Shown: in pieces, positions 43,445 to 52,763 of the stretch
How the letters are laid out: the number at the start of each line of letters is the position of its first letter
Numbering within the stretch: the first letter of the stretch is position 1
NCBI RefSeq assembly: GCF_000718785.1
Contig: NZ_JOCA01000008.1
Coordinates: 1-64,000 of the forward strand
Source: Streptomyces sp. NRRL WC-3626
GTDB lineage: Bacteria; Actinomycetota; Actinomycetes; Streptomycetales; Streptomycetaceae
Length of the DNA stretch: 64,000 nucleotides
Direction of reading: 5' to 3'
Position numbers and translations under genes: made by a program
The notes under the pieces: generated by a model
The model's database searches: none
The model's input: only the letters and a program-made list of their open reading frames with translations
What the model was told of the DNA's origin: nothing

Positions 43445-44512
43445 ATGGATCTGCCCGTGATGCCGCCCGTCAAGCCGATGCTCGCCACGTCCGTGTCGAA
43501 GATCCCGCCGGGGATGCAGTACGAGGCGAAGTGGGACGGGTTCCGGGCGATCGTGTTCCGTGACGGGGACGAGGTCGAGCTGGGCAGCCGTACGGGCAAG
43601 TCGCTGACCAGGTACTTTCCCGAGCTGGTGGTGGCGGTGCGGGAGCGGTTGCCCACGCGGTGTGTGATGGACGGGGAGATCGTGATCGCGCGGGAGGGAC
43701 ATCTCGACTTCGACGCGCTGACCGAGCGCATCCATCCGGCGGACTCGCGGGTGCGGACGCTCGCCGAGCGGACGCCGGCCTCCTTCGTCGCCTTCGATCT
43801 GCTGGCGCTGGGGGACGAGTCGCTGCTGCAGACCGCGCAGACGGACCGCCGGGAACGCCTGGCCGGGGCGCTGGTGGGGGTACGTCCGCCGGTGCACGTG
43901 GCGCCGGCGACGACGGACATCGAGGTGGCGCGGGGCTGGTTCGAGCAGTACGAGGGGGCGGGCCTGGACGGGGTGATCGCCAAGCCGCTGGAGCTGCGCT
44001 ACCGGCAGGACGAGCGGGCCATGTACAAGATCAAGCACGAGCGCACGGCCGATGTGGTGGTCGCGGGGTACCGGTTGCACAAGAGCGGCCCGGTGGTGGG
44101 CTCGCTGCTGCTCGGGCTCCACGACGACCAGGGGCGGCTGCAGCATGTCGGTGTGTCGGCGGCGTTCCCGATGAAGCGGCGGGCGGAGCTGATCGAGGAG
44201 CTGGAGCCGCTGCGGATGGCCGACGCGTCGGGGCATCCGTGGGCGGCCTGGGCGGACGAGGCCGCGCACGAGTCGGCACGGCTGCCCGGCGCGCCGAGCC
44301 GCTGGTCGGGGCGGAAGGACCTCTCCTGGGTGCCGCTGCGGCCGGAGCGGGTGGCCGAGGTGGCGTACGACCACATGGAGAACGGGCGGCGCTTCCGGCA
44401 CACCGCCCGCTTCCGCCGCTGGCGCCCGGACCGCACCCCGGAGAGCTGCACGTACGGGCAGCTGGAGGAGCCGGTCCGCTACGACCTCGCCGAGATCCTC
44501 GGCGGCGTCTGA
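43445..44512 (+). CDS. ATP-dependent DNA ligase (LigC/LigD ligase type)
   Basis: A 355-residue ATP-dependent ligase. The adenylation lysine is K29 in motif I (EAKWDGFRA). Further nucleotidyltransferase motifs are MDGEIV, VAFDLLALGDESL, GVIAKPLELRY and YKIKHERTADVVV. An OB-fold C-terminal domain follows. It lacks the polymerase and nuclease domains of a full LigD, so the divergent polymerase gene is the natural partner. It seals breaks in end joining or back-up repair. Confidence 0.9.
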   Translation: MDLPVMPPVKPMLATSVSKIPPGMQYEAKWDGFRAIVFRDGDEVELGSRTGKSLTRYFPELVVAVRERLPTRCVMDGEIVIAREGHLDFDALTERIHPADSRVRTLAERTPASFVAFDLLALGDESLLQTAQTDRRERLAGALVGVRPPVHVAPATTDIEVARGWFEQYEGAGLDGVIAKPLELRYRQDERAMYKIKHERTADVVVAGYRLHKSGPVVGSLLLGLHDDQGRLQHVGVSAAFPMKRRAELIEELEPLRMADASGHPWAAWADEAAHESARLPGAPSRWSGRKDLSWVPLRPERVAEVAYDHMENGRRFRHTARFRRWRPDRTPESCTYGQLEEPVRYDLAEILGGV

Positions 44513-44513
44513 G

Positions 44514-45704
44514 TCAGGGCCGCATCAGCACCTTGACCGCGCCGTCGCGCTTCTCCTGGAACATCGCGTAGGCCTCCGGGCCCTCCTCGAGGGTGACGTG
44601 GTGGGTGGCGAAGTCGTCGACGCCGAGCCGGTCCTCGTCGGTGAGGTGGGGGATGATGTCGTCGCTCCAGCGGCGTACGTTCGCCTGTCCCATGCGCAGC
44701 TGGATCTGCTTGTCGAACAGGGTGAGCATGGGCATCGGGTCGGCCATGCCGCCGTAGACGCCGACGACCGAGATCGTGCCGCCGCGCCGCACCAGTTCGA
44801 TGGCGGTGTGGAGGGCGGCGAGCCGGTCGACGCTGAAGCGTTCGGCCATCGGGCCGCTGAGTTTGCGGGGCAGCAGTGCCGAGACGTTCTGCACCATGCG
44901 GGCGGCGGCGCCGCCGTGCGCCTCGGTGCCGACGGCGTCGATCACGGCGTCGGGGCCACGGCCGTCGGTCCGGTCGCGGATCGCGGTGACGAGTTCCTTC
45001 TCGTCGTCGAAGGACCGCAGGTCGAAGGTCTCCACGCCCCGTTCCTTGGCCCGTTCGAGCCGTTCCGGGACCAGGTCGACGCCGAACACCGTCCCGGCGC
45101 CCTGCACCTGGGCCACCCGGCAGGCCATGTCGCCGATGGGCCCGAGCCCGAGCACGGCGACGCTGCCGCCCCGCGGGACACCGGCGTACTCGACCGCCTG
45201 CCAGGCGGTGGGCAGGACGTCGGAGAGATAGACGAACCGGTCGTCGGACGGCCCCTCGGGGACCTTGATCGGGCCGTACTGCGCCTGCGGGACCCGCAGG
45301 TACTCGGCCTGGGCGCCCGGCACGGCGCCGTACAGCCGGGTGTAGCCGAACAGTGCCGCGCCCATGCCCTCGGCGCTGACCTGGGTGGTCTCGCACTGGG
45401 TGGGCAGTCCGGTGAGACACATCCAGCAGTTGCCGCAGGCGATCTGGAACGGCACCACGACCCGGTCGCCGGCCTGGAGGTCGGGCACCGCCGCCCCGAC
45501 CTCCTCGACGATGCCCATCGGCTCGTGGCCGAGGATGTCGCCCGGTGTCATGAACGGGGTGAGGACCTCGTACAGATGCAGATCGGATCCGCACAGTCCG
45601 GTGGACGTGATGCGGATGATCGCGTCCGTCGGCTCCTCGATCCGGGGATCGGGCATGGTCTCCACCCTCACGTCCCGCTTTCCCTGCCAGGTCAGTGCCC
45701 TCAT
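44514..45704 (-). CDS. Zinc-dependent alcohol dehydrogenase (glutathione-independent formaldehyde dehydrogenase-like)
   Basis: A 396-residue MDR enzyme. The catalytic zinc site uses the cysteine in GLCGSDLHLYE and the glutamate of GHEPMG. The structural zinc uses four cysteines in ACGNCWMCLTGLPTQCE. The Rossmann loop is AVLGLGPIGDMACRVA. Size and an insertion after the NAD fold (LLPRKLSGPMAERFS) resemble the long formaldehyde/threonine-type dehydrogenases. ATG 45704 follows GGGAGCGG. Its stop abuts the ligase gene convergently, with one base between. The substrate is not determined. Confidence 0.88.
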   Translation of the reverse strand: MRALTWQGKRDVRVETMPDPRIEEPTDAIIRITSTGLCGSDLHLYEVLTPFMTPGDILGHEPMGIVEEVGAAVPDLQAGDRVVVPFQIACGNCWMCLTGLPTQCETTQVSAEGMGAALFGYTRLYGAVPGAQAEYLRVPQAQYGPIKVPEGPSDDRFVYLSDVLPTAWQAVEYAGVPRGGSVAVLGLGPIGDMACRVAQVQGAGTVFGVDLVPERLERAKERGVETFDLRSFDDEKELVTAIRDRTDGRGPDAVIDAVGTEAHGGAAARMVQNVSALLPRKLSGPMAERFSVDRLAALHTAIELVRRGGTISVVGVYGGMADPMPMLTLFDKQIQLRMGQANVRRWSDDIIPHLTDEDRLGVDDFATHHVTLEEGPEAYAMFQEKRDGAVKVLMRP

Positions 45705-45903
45705 CGCCGCCCGCTCCCTTCCGTTGTGGCCGGTGTGCCGCTCGTGCGGTGGGCGTCCGGGTACCCGAGCGGCCGTACACCGAACCGCGGACCGCTGGGC
45801 CGATCGGCGGACGTCACCGCGCGGGAACGCCTCTGATCGGCTATGGCCAGTGACTATCGGAAAAGCGCACAATCAAGACAACGGATGATATGAGGCGGGC
45901 GCG

Positions 45904-46923
45904 GTGGCGACGGTGGGCACGGAACAAGGGGCGCGCCGACGGCGCGGCACGGGGGCGAGAGTGCTGGTGGCCGCGTTGCTGGCGGCCGGACTGGCGGCGG
46001 GGTGCACGGTGTCGCGGGCGCCGGGCGACGACGGGCGCGGATCGCCCCGGCAGTCGTCCGCCACGCCACGGGAAACGACGCCGAGCGACCCGGAGAGTGA
46101 GCCGGAGACCTCTCCGGTGCTGGCTGTGAAGATCGACAACGCGTTCCCGGCCCGGCCGCAGACGGGTCTGGACGCCGCCGACGTGGTCTATGCCGAGCAG
46201 GTGGAGGGCGGGCTGAGCCGGCTGCTGGCGGTGTACGCCACCCGGCTCCCGGAGTCCGTGGGGCCGGTGCGCAGCGCCCGTGAGTCGGATCTTGAGCTGC
46301 TGCGCCAGTTCGACCGTCCGGTGCTGGCCTTCTCCGGGGCGCAGGGCAAGCTGCTGCCGCTGATCGACCGGGCTCCGCTGGAGGCGGTGACCCCTGAGTC
46401 GGAGCCGGACGCCTTCGTCCGGCGCCCGGAACGGTTCGCCCCGCACAATCTGTATCTGCGACCGGACCGGCTCATGAAGGAGCCGCCCGGCGCGGCTTCG
46501 CTGACCACCGGATTCCATCAGGGTCCGGCGCCGGCGGGCGGCAGGACGGACGACGAGGTGACGGTCCGCTTCCCGGCGGCCCGCTTCACCTTCACCTGGT
46601 CCGGCGCCCGCGACGGCTGGCTGGTCTCCATGGACGGGACTCCGGCGCTCACCCCGGAGGGCGAGCGGCTGGCGCCGCCGACGGTCGTCGTGCAGTACGT
46701 GGGCGTGCGCCGTTCCCGGTTCGGGGACTTCCTCGGCAACAACACCCCGTACACCGAGACCGTGGGCTCGGGGAAGGCCACGGTGCTGCGCGGCGGGCAG
46801 GCGTACGAGGCGCGGTGGAGCCGTCCGACGGCCGCGGACGGCACGTCGTTCACCACCGGCGACGGCGAGGAGGTGAACGTCGCGCCCGGTCAGGTGTGGG
46901 TGGTGTACGCGAAGACGCCCTGA
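45904..46923 (+). CDS. DUF3048 (YerB-like) lipoprotein
   Basis: A 339-residue exported lipoprotein with lipobox LAAGC at the end of a hydrophobic helix. A disordered Ser/Pro/Glu linker follows, then the DUF3048 domain: LAVKIDNAFPARPQTGLDAA, VGPVRSARESDLELL and, in the C-terminal half, VVQYVGVRRSRFGDF and NNTPYTETVGSGKA. The family is widespread in Gram-positive bacteria and its function is unproven. GTG 45904 is the start that gives a proper signal peptide. It ends 10 bp from the convergent pcaV. Confidence 0.85.
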   Translation: MATVGTEQGARRRRGTGARVLVAALLAAGLAAGCTVSRAPGDDGRGSPRQSSATPRETTPSDPESEPETSPVLAVKIDNAFPARPQTGLDAADVVYAEQVEGGLSRLLAVYATRLPESVGPVRSARESDLELLRQFDRPVLAFSGAQGKLLPLIDRAPLEAVTPESEPDAFVRRPERFAPHNLYLRPDRLMKEPPGAASLTTGFHQGPAPAGGRTDDEVTVRFPAARFTFTWSGARDGWLVSMDGTPALTPEGERLAPPTVVVQYVGVRRSRFGDFLGNNTPYTETVGSGKATVLRGGQAYEARWSRPTAADGTSFTTGDGEEVNVAPGQVWVVYAKTP

Positions 46924-46933
46924 GCGGTACCGG

Positions 46934-47398
46934 TCAGCGCGGCGCGGCCAGGGAGGGGGCGGGGTCGCGCAGCCCTTCGGCCGCGTCGGCCACCCTGCCG
47001 ATCAGGTCGATGAACACCGCCTGTTCCTCGGGAGCGAGGGGGGCCAGCAGTACCTGGTTCATCCGGGCGGTGCGCACGGTCAGCCTGCGGTGGGTGCGTA
47101 CGCCGTCGTCGGTGAGACGCAGCAGGAAGCGGCGGCCGTCCTGCGGGTCGCGGACCTTGTCCAGCAGTCCCCGCCGCAGCAGCCGGGCGATCACCTCGGC
47201 GATGGTGGACCGGTCGAGGCCGACCCTCTCCCCCACGGTGCGCTGGTCCAGGCCCGGTTCGGCGACGAGCGCGTTGAGGACCGCGAACTGCGGCGAGGTG
47301 GTCTCCTCGGAGACCATCGTGTTCCACAGCAGGTGGTGCGCCTGCTGGAGCCGGCGGGCGAGGTGCCCGGGATGGGTGGTGAGGTCCACGGCGGCCAT
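46934..47398 (-). CDS. pcaV: PcaV, MarR-family repressor of the pca operon
   Basis: A 154-residue MarR winged-helix protein. The HTH reads LDQRTVGERVGLDRSTIAEV and the wing KVRDPQDGRRFLLRLTDDG. Arg15 (HLARRLQQAHH), the residue reported to contact protocatechuate in S. coelicolor PcaV, is at the same position here. It is divergent from pcaI, as expected for the repressor released by protocatechuate. ATG 47398 gives the published start. The dyad near 47483 is the likely operator. Confidence 0.9.
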   Translation of the reverse strand: MAAVDLTTHPGHLARRLQQAHHLLWNTMVSEETTSPQFAVLNALVAEPGLDQRTVGERVGLDRSTIAEVIARLLRRGLLDKVRDPQDGRRFLLRLTDDGVRTHRRLTVRTARMNQVLLAPLAPEEQAVFIDLIGRVADAAEGLRDPAPSLAAPR

Positions 47399-47482
47399 GC
47401 GCTCCCCCGGTTCTTTCGTCGGTGCACTGATCTCTTGCGGGCATCCGAAGAGTACTGGACAGCGGAGCCGTTCCACGTAAAT

Positions 47483-47498
47483 ACTCAGTGCGCTGACT
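47483..47498. promoter_or_regulatory. Candidate PcaV operator
   Basis: ACTCAGTGCGCTGACT is an imperfect dyad (12 of 16 positions symmetric) in the pcaV-pcaI divergent gap, 35 bp before pcaI. A matching half-site, GGTGCACTGA, lies at 47421-47430 near pcaV, so two sites may serve the two promoters. Confidence 0.5.
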
Positions 47499-47532
47499 AA
47501 ATGGGTCGTCTCGCTGGGATGGGGTTCCTCGG

Positions 47533-48288
47533 ATGGACAAGGTGGTCGCCTCCGCTGCGGAGGCGGTGGCTGACGTACCGGACGGCGCGTCGCTGGCGGT
47601 GGGCGGCTTCGGCCTCAGCGGTGTGCCGAACGTGCTGATCCAGGCGCTGTACGAGCGCGGGACCGGCTCCCTGTCGGTCGTCTCCAACAACTGCGGGGCC
47701 ATGGAGTCCGGGCTCGCGGTGCTGCTCGCGGCGGGCCGGATCGCCCGGGTGACCGGCTCCTACATCGGCGCGAACAAGGAGTTCGCCCGGCAGTATCTGG
47801 CCGGTGAGCTGGAGGTGGAGCTGATCCCGCAGGGCACGCTCGCCGAAAGGCTGCGCGCCGGGGGCGCCGGCATCCCCGCGTTCTACACCCCGGCCGGGGT
47901 GGGCACGCAGGTCGCCGAGGGCGGTCTGCCGTGGCGCTACGACGGCTCCGGCGGGGTCGCCCTCGCCTCGCCGGCGAAGGAGGTGCGGGACTTCGACGGC
48001 ACTCAGTACGTGCTGGAGCGCGGTATCCGCACCGACTACGCGCTGGTGCGGGCGGCGAAGGGCGACCGGCACGGAAACCTCGTGTTCGGCAAGTCGGCCC
48101 GCAACTTCAACCCCCTCGCCGCGATGGCGGGCCGGGTGACGGTCGCGGAGGTGGAGGAGCTGGTCGAGCCCGGCGCGATCGATCCGGACGCGGTGCACCT
48201 GCCGGGCGTCTTCGTACGGCGGGTCGTCGCGCTCACGCCCGAACAGGCGGCGGACAAGCGGATCGAGCGGCGGACGGTGAGCGGCTGA
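47533..48288 (+). CDS. pcaI: 3-oxoadipate CoA-transferase subunit A
   Basis: A 251-residue family I CoA-transferase alpha subunit. The glycine-rich [16 protein letters not shown] and [10 protein letters not shown] segments are typical. With PcaJ it moves CoA from succinyl-CoA to beta-ketoadipate. It is the first gene of the pca operon, and its stop overlaps the pcaJ start by one base (TGATG). PcaV should repress it. Confidence 0.92.
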   Translation: MDKVVASAAEAVADVPDGASLAVGGFGLSGVPNVLIQALYERGTGSLSVVSNNCGAMESGLAVLLAAGRIARVTGSYIGANKEFARQYLAGELEVELIPQGTLAERLRAGGAGIPAFYTPAGVGTQVAEGGLPWRYDGSGGVALASPAKEVRDFDGTQYVLERGIRTDYALVRAAKGDRHGNLVFGKSARNFNPLAAMAGRVTVAEVEELVEPGAIDPDAVHLPGVFVRRVVALTPEQAADKRIERRTVSG

Positions 48289-48932
48289 TGGCCTGGACCA
48301 GGGAGGAGATGGCCGCGCGGGCGGCCCGGGAGCTGAGCGACGGCCAGTACGTCAACCTCGGCATCGGTCTGCCCACGCTCATCCCCAATCACCTTCCGCC
48401 GGGTGTCGAGGTGGTGCTGGAGAGCGAGAACGGCATCCTCGGCACGGGCCCGTATCCCACCGAGGCGGAGGTCGACCCGGACCTGATCAACGCCGGGAAG
48501 GAGACCGTCACCGTCCTTCCGGGCGCGTCCTTCTTCGACTCGGCGCTGTCGTTCTCGATGATCCGCGGCGGGCACATCGATGTCGCCGTCCTCGGCGCGA
48601 TGCAGGTGTCCGGGCGCGGTGACCTGGCCAACTGGGCGATACCCGGCAAGCTCGTCACCGGGATCGGCGGCGCGATGGACCTGGTCCACGGCGCCCGCAC
48701 GGTGATCGTGGTGATGACGCACACCGCGAAGGACGGCTCACCGAAGATCGTGACCGACTGCGCGCTGCCGCTGACCGGCAAGGAGTGCGTGGACCGGATC
48801 ATCACCGACCTCGGCGTCCTCGACGTCACCGGGGGCGGACTCGTCCTCGTGGAGACCGCTCCCGGCGTGTCCGTCGACGAGATCACCGCCAAGACCGGAG
48901 CCGAACTCACCCTCGGGGAGGGCCTGTCGTGA
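48288..48932 (+). CDS. pcaJ: 3-oxoadipate CoA-transferase subunit B
   Basis: A 214-residue beta subunit. The catalytic glutamate is in [15 protein letters not shown], and the segment [14 protein letters not shown] is the family start. ATG 48288 overlaps the pcaI stop. Its own TGA overlaps the pcaH GTG by 4 bp, leaving no room for pcaF, which lies at this point in described Streptomyces pca operons. Confidence 0.92.
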   Translation: MAWTREEMAARAARELSDGQYVNLGIGLPTLIPNHLPPGVEVVLESENGILGTGPYPTEAEVDPDLINAGKETVTVLPGASFFDSALSFSMIRGGHIDVAVLGAMQVSGRGDLANWAIPGKLVTGIGGAMDLVHGARTVIVVMTHTAKDGSPKIVTDCALPLTGKECVDRIITDLGVLDVTGGGLVLVETAPGVSVDEITAKTGAELTLGEGLS

Positions 48933-49708
48933 CCGACGTACTCACTCAAGCCGACATCGACCGGGAGATCGCGGCCGAGCACGCCGCGTACGGGAAACGG
49001 GTCGCGGACGGGGCCCCCGTCGAGCACCACCCGCGCCGCGACTACGCCCCGTACCGCTCCTCGGTGCTGCGTCATCCGCGGCGGCCGCCGGTCGCCATCG
49101 ACACAGCCAAGGACCCGGAGCTGGTGGAGCTGTCCTCCCCCGCGTTCGGGGAACGGGACATCACCGCGGTCGACAACGACCTCACCCGGCAGCACCCCGG
49201 TGAGCCCATCGGTGAGCGCGTCACCGTCTCCGGGCGGCTGCTCGACCGCGACGGCCGGCCCGTGCGCGGTCAGCTGGTGGAGGTGTGGCAGGCCAACTCG
49301 GCCGGCCGGTACGCCCATCGGCGCGAGCAGCACGAGGCGCCGCTGGACCCGAACTTCACCGGCGTGGGCCGCACGCTCTCCGACGAGGACGGCTTCTACC
49401 GCTTCACCACGGTCCAGCCGGGCCCGTATCCCTGGCGCAACCACGTGAACGCCTGGCGTCCGGCGCACATCCACTTCTCGGTCTTCGGCTCGGCGTTCAC
49501 CCAGCGGCTGGTGACGCAGATGTACTTCCCCAACGACCCGCTGTTCCCGTACGACCCGATCCTGCAGTCCGTCACCGACGACGCGGCGCGGCAGCGGCTG
49601 GTCGCGACGTACGACCACAGCCTGTCGGTGCCGGAGTTCTCGCTCGGCTACCACTGGGACATCGTGCTGGACGGGCCGCGGGCCACCTGGATGGAAGAGG
49701 GACGCTGA
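48929..49708 (+). CDS. pcaH: Protocatechuate 3,4-dioxygenase beta subunit
   Basis: A 259-residue intradiol dioxygenase subunit that carries the catalytic Fe(III). Iron ligands are the tyrosines in GRYAHRR and GPYPWRNH and the two histidines in [10 protein letters not shown]. It opens the ring of protocatechuate to beta-carboxy-cis,cis-muconate with PcaG. GTG 48929 overlaps the pcaJ stop. Length and motif order are normal. Confidence 0.94.
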   Translation: MTDVLTQADIDREIAAEHAAYGKRVADGAPVEHHPRRDYAPYRSSVLRHPRRPPVAIDTAKDPELVELSSPAFGERDITAVDNDLTRQHPGEPIGERVTVSGRLLDRDGRPVRGQLVEVWQANSAGRYAHRREQHEAPLDPNFTGVGRTLSDEDGFYRFTTVQPGPYPWRNHVNAWRPAHIHFSVFGSAFTQRLVTQMYFPNDPLFPYDPILQSVTDDAARQRLVATYDHSLSVPEFSLGYHWDIVLDGPRATWMEEGR

Positions 49709-49712
49709 CACC

Positions 49713-50309
49713 ATGACGCGCATCGACACCGACAACGCGCTGCCCACCCCCTCGCACACCGTCGGCCCCTTCTACGGCTACGCGCTGCCGTTCCCCGGCG
49801 GCGAGGACATCGCACCGCTCGGGCATCCGGACACCGTCACCGTGCACGGCCATGTGTACGACGGCGAGGGCCGGCCGATTCCCGACGCGCTCCTGGAGAT
49901 CTGGGGGCCGGACCCCGCAGGGAACGTGCCGACGGCGGACGGCTCGATGCGGCGGGACCCGGCGAGCGGCGGCTTCCTCGGCCGCAACGGCGTGGAGTTC
50001 ACCGGGTTCGGGCGGATCCAGACCGACGCGGACGGCCACTGGTACGTCCGTACGCTGCGCCCCGGAGCGCGCGGCCGGAGTGCGCCGTATCTGAGTGTGT
50101 GCGTGTTCGCGCGTGGTCTGCTGGTGCATCTGTTCACCCGGATCTACCTGCCGGGCGACGAGGCGGCGCTGGCGGCGGACCCGCTGCTGTCCCGGCTCGA
50201 CACCGGGCGCCGCGACACGCTGGTCGCGGGCGCGGAGGGCGCCGGCACGTACCGTTTCGACATCCGCCTTCAGGGCGAAGGCGAGACGGTCTTCCTGGAG
50301 TTCCAGTGA
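49713..50309 (+). CDS. pcaG: Protocatechuate 3,4-dioxygenase alpha subunit
   Basis: A 198-residue partner of PcaH with the same beta-sandwich fold but without the iron ligands. It starts PTPSHTVGPFYGYALP and contains ALLEIWGPDPAGNVP and GFGRIQTDADGHW. It lies 4 bp after pcaH, and its stop overlaps the pcaB GTG (GTGA). Confidence 0.93.
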   Translation: MTRIDTDNALPTPSHTVGPFYGYALPFPGGEDIAPLGHPDTVTVHGHVYDGEGRPIPDALLEIWGPDPAGNVPTADGSMRRDPASGGFLGRNGVEFTGFGRIQTDADGHWYVRTLRPGARGRSAPYLSVCVFARGLLVHLFTRIYLPGDEAALAADPLLSRLDTGRRDTLVAGAEGAGTYRFDIRLQGEGETVFLEFQ

Positions 50310-51637
50310 CATCAGCCGATGACACCACCGGTCTGCTCGCCCCCGGGTGGGCCGGCTCCCCCGCCGCCGCCGAGACCGCGGACACGGCGGTCCTGCGGGC
50401 GCTGCTCGACGCGGAGGCGGCGCTGACCCGTGCCCAGGCCGCGCTGGGGCTCGCCCCGGAAAGGGCGGCGACGGCGGTGACGGAGGCCGCCGACCCGGCC
50501 GGGTTCGCCATCGCGTCCCTCGCCGCGCGGGCGCGGGGCGGCGGCAATCCGGTGATCCCGCTGGTCGCGGAGCTGACCCGGGCGGCCGGCGAGGAGCACG
50601 GCCCGTATGTGCACCGGGGGGCGACCAGCCAGGACATCATGGACACGGCGATGATGCTGGTCGCCCGTCGCGCCCTGCGCCCGGTCCTCGCCGACCTGGA
50701 CCGCTGCGAGCGGGCCCTGGCCCTGCTGGCCGCCGGGCACCGGGACACGCCGATGCCGGGCCGGACGCTCACCCAGCACGCCGTACCGACGACGTTCGGG
50801 CTGAAGGCGGCCGGGTGGCGGTCGCTGGTGCTGGACGCGCGGGACCGGGTGACGGCGGTACGCGGCTCGCTGCCCGCCCAGCTCGGCGGCGCGGCGGGGA
50901 CACTGGCCGCCTTCTCCGCGTACGGTGCCGAGGAGCCGACCGCGCTGCCGGACGCGTACGCCCGTGAACTCGGCCTCGCGAGACCGCTGTTGCCCTGGCA
51001 CACCCTGCGCACACCGGTCGCCGACCTGGCAGGGTGTCTCGCCTTCGCGGCCGGCGCCCTGGGCAAGCTCGCGGCGGACGTCCTCACCCTGTCCCGTACC
51101 GAGATCGCGGAGGTCGCCGAGGGCAGCGGCGGCGGCTCGTCGGCCATGCCGCACAAGGCGAACCCGGTCCGCTCGACGCTGATCGCGGCCGCGGCCCGGC
51201 GGGCACCGCAGCTCGCGGCCACGCTGTACGGGTCCCTGGCCGCCGAGGACGAGCGGCCGGCCGGGGCATGGCACGCCGAGTGGGAGCCGCTGCGGGACCT
51301 GCTCCGCCTGGTGGGCGGGGCCGCCCGGGACGCGGCCGAGCTGACCGAAGGGCTGCGCGTGTACCCGGAGGTCATGCGCGAGCACCTCGGCCTCACCCAC
51401 GGGCTGATCGTCTCCGAGCGGCTCTCCGCCGGACTCACTCCGGTCCTCGGCCGCTCCCGCGCGAAGGAGCTGCTGACGGAAGCGGCCCGGCGGGCGTACG
51501 AGGAAGGCCGCGAGCTCGGTGAACTACTCGACGAGGAAGAGGAGTTGAAGGGGGTCGACCTCGCCCCTCTGATCGATCCCGCCCGTTACACGGGCTCCGC
51601 CGGGCCCCTCACCGACCGTGCTCTGGAGCGACGTTGA
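50306..51637 (+). CDS. pcaB: 3-carboxy-cis,cis-muconate cycloisomerase
   Basis: A 443-residue fumarase/aspartase superfamily lyase that makes gamma-carboxymuconolactone. The superfamily signature GGSSAMPHKANPVRS is clear, as are YVHRGATSQDIMDTAMML and RTLTQHAVPTTFGLKAA. GTG 50306 is selected from the 4-bp overlap with pcaG. Its TGA overlaps the pcaL TTG in the same way, so the whole operon is tightly coupled. Confidence 0.92.
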   Translation: MTSADDTTGLLAPGWAGSPAAAETADTAVLRALLDAEAALTRAQAALGLAPERAATAVTEAADPAGFAIASLAARARGGGNPVIPLVAELTRAAGEEHGPYVHRGATSQDIMDTAMMLVARRALRPVLADLDRCERALALLAAGHRDTPMPGRTLTQHAVPTTFGLKAAGWRSLVLDARDRVTAVRGSLPAQLGGAAGTLAAFSAYGAEEPTALPDAYARELGLARPLLPWHTLRTPVADLAGCLAFAAGALGKLAADVLTLSRTEIAEVAEGSGGGSSAMPHKANPVRSTLIAAAARRAPQLAATLYGSLAAEDERPAGAWHAEWEPLRDLLRLVGGAARDAAELTEGLRVYPEVMREHLGLTHGLIVSERLSAGLTPVLGRSRAKELLTEAARRAYEEGRELGELLDEEEELKGVDLAPLIDPARYTGSAGPLTDRALERR

Positions 51638-52752
51638 CCGACCGACTTCTCAACCACCTTGCAGAGGGCCCCGCTTCGGCTCCCCCGCTCCTGCTCGGGC
51701 CCTCGCTCGGCACGTCGTACGCCCTGTGGGACAGGGTGGCGCCCGAGCTGTCGGCCGGGCACCGGGTGGTCCGCTGGGATCTGCCGGGACACGGGGGCTC
51801 GGCGGCGGGGCTGATCGGTGCCGGTGCGACCGTCGGCGACCTCGCCTCCCTGGTACTCACGCTCGCCGACGCCCTCGGCATCGGGCGGTTCGCGTACGCG
51901 GGTGTGTCGCTGGGCGGCGCGGTCGGGCTGCATCTGGCCGTGCACCATCCCGACCGGTTGTCGTCGCTGGCCGTGATCTGTTCCTCGGCGCATTTCAACG
52001 GCGCCGGGCCCTGGCGCGAGCGGGCGGCGCGGGTGCGGCGCGAAGGGCTCGGCGGCCTCGCGGACGGCGCGGACGCCCGCTGGTTCACGGCCGGGTTCAC
52101 CGTGCCGCGGCTGGTCCGGGACCACCGGGAGGCCGACCCGGAGGCGTACGCCGCCTGCTGTGACGCGCTCGCCGCGTTCGATCTGCGGGACCGGCTGGCC
52201 GAGGTCTGTCTGCCGACGCTGCTGATCGCGGGGCGGGAGGACCCGGCGACACCCCCCGAGCATCTGCGGGAGATCGCGGACGCGGTACCGGACGCCACGC
52301 TGGTGGAGCTCCCCGGGGCCTCGCACCTGGCGCCCGCGCAGCGGCCCGGGGCGGTACTGACGGCGCTGCGGGCGCACTTCGACGGGACCGCCCGGCGTGG
52401 CATGGAGGTGCGCCGGGAGGTGCTGGGCGACGCGCACGTGGACCGGGCGCAGGCGCGGCAGACGCCGTTCACGGCCCGCTTCCAGGACTTCATCTCCCGC
52501 TACGCCTGGGGGGAGATCTGGACCGACCCGACCCTCACCCGCCGCGAACGCAGCATGATCACGCTCACGGCGCTGGTCGCGCACGGCCACTACGACGAAC
52601 TCGGCATGCACGTCCGCGCGGCGCGCCGCAACGGGCTCACGCCCGAGGAGATCGGCGCGGTGCTGCTCCAGACGGCCGTGTACTGCGGGGTCCCGGCGGC
52701 CAACTCGGCGTTCGCGACGGCCCAGCGGGTCCTGGCGGAAGAGGACGAGTAA
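51634..52752 (+). CDS. pcaL: PcaL: fused enol-lactone hydrolase (PcaD) and carboxymuconolactone decarboxylase (PcaC)
   Basis: A 372-residue fusion. Residues 1-250 are an alpha/beta hydrolase with nucleophile S92 (AGVSLGGAVG) and active-site histidine in GASHLAPAQRP. That is the 3-oxoadipate enol-lactonase. Residues about 255-372 are a carboxymuconolactone decarboxylase (RYAWGEIWTDPTLTRRERSM, GHYDELGMHVRAA). Together they perform two consecutive steps to beta-ketoadipate. The start is TTG 51634, overlapping the pcaB stop. Confidence 0.93.
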   Translation: MTDRLLNHLAEGPASAPPLLLGPSLGTSYALWDRVAPELSAGHRVVRWDLPGHGGSAAGLIGAGATVGDLASLVLTLADALGIGRFAYAGVSLGGAVGLHLAVHHPDRLSSLAVICSSAHFNGAGPWRERAARVRREGLGGLADGADARWFTAGFTVPRLVRDHREADPEAYAACCDALAAFDLRDRLAEVCLPTLLIAGREDPATPPEHLREIADAVPDATLVELPGASHLAPAQRPGAVLTALRAHFDGTARRGMEVRREVLGDAHVDRAQARQTPFTARFQDFISRYAWGEIWTDPTLTRRERSMITLTALVAHGHYDELGMHVRAARRNGLTPEEIGAVLLQTAVYCGVPAANSAFATAQRVLAEEDE

Positions 52753-52763
52753 CCACTGCGGCC

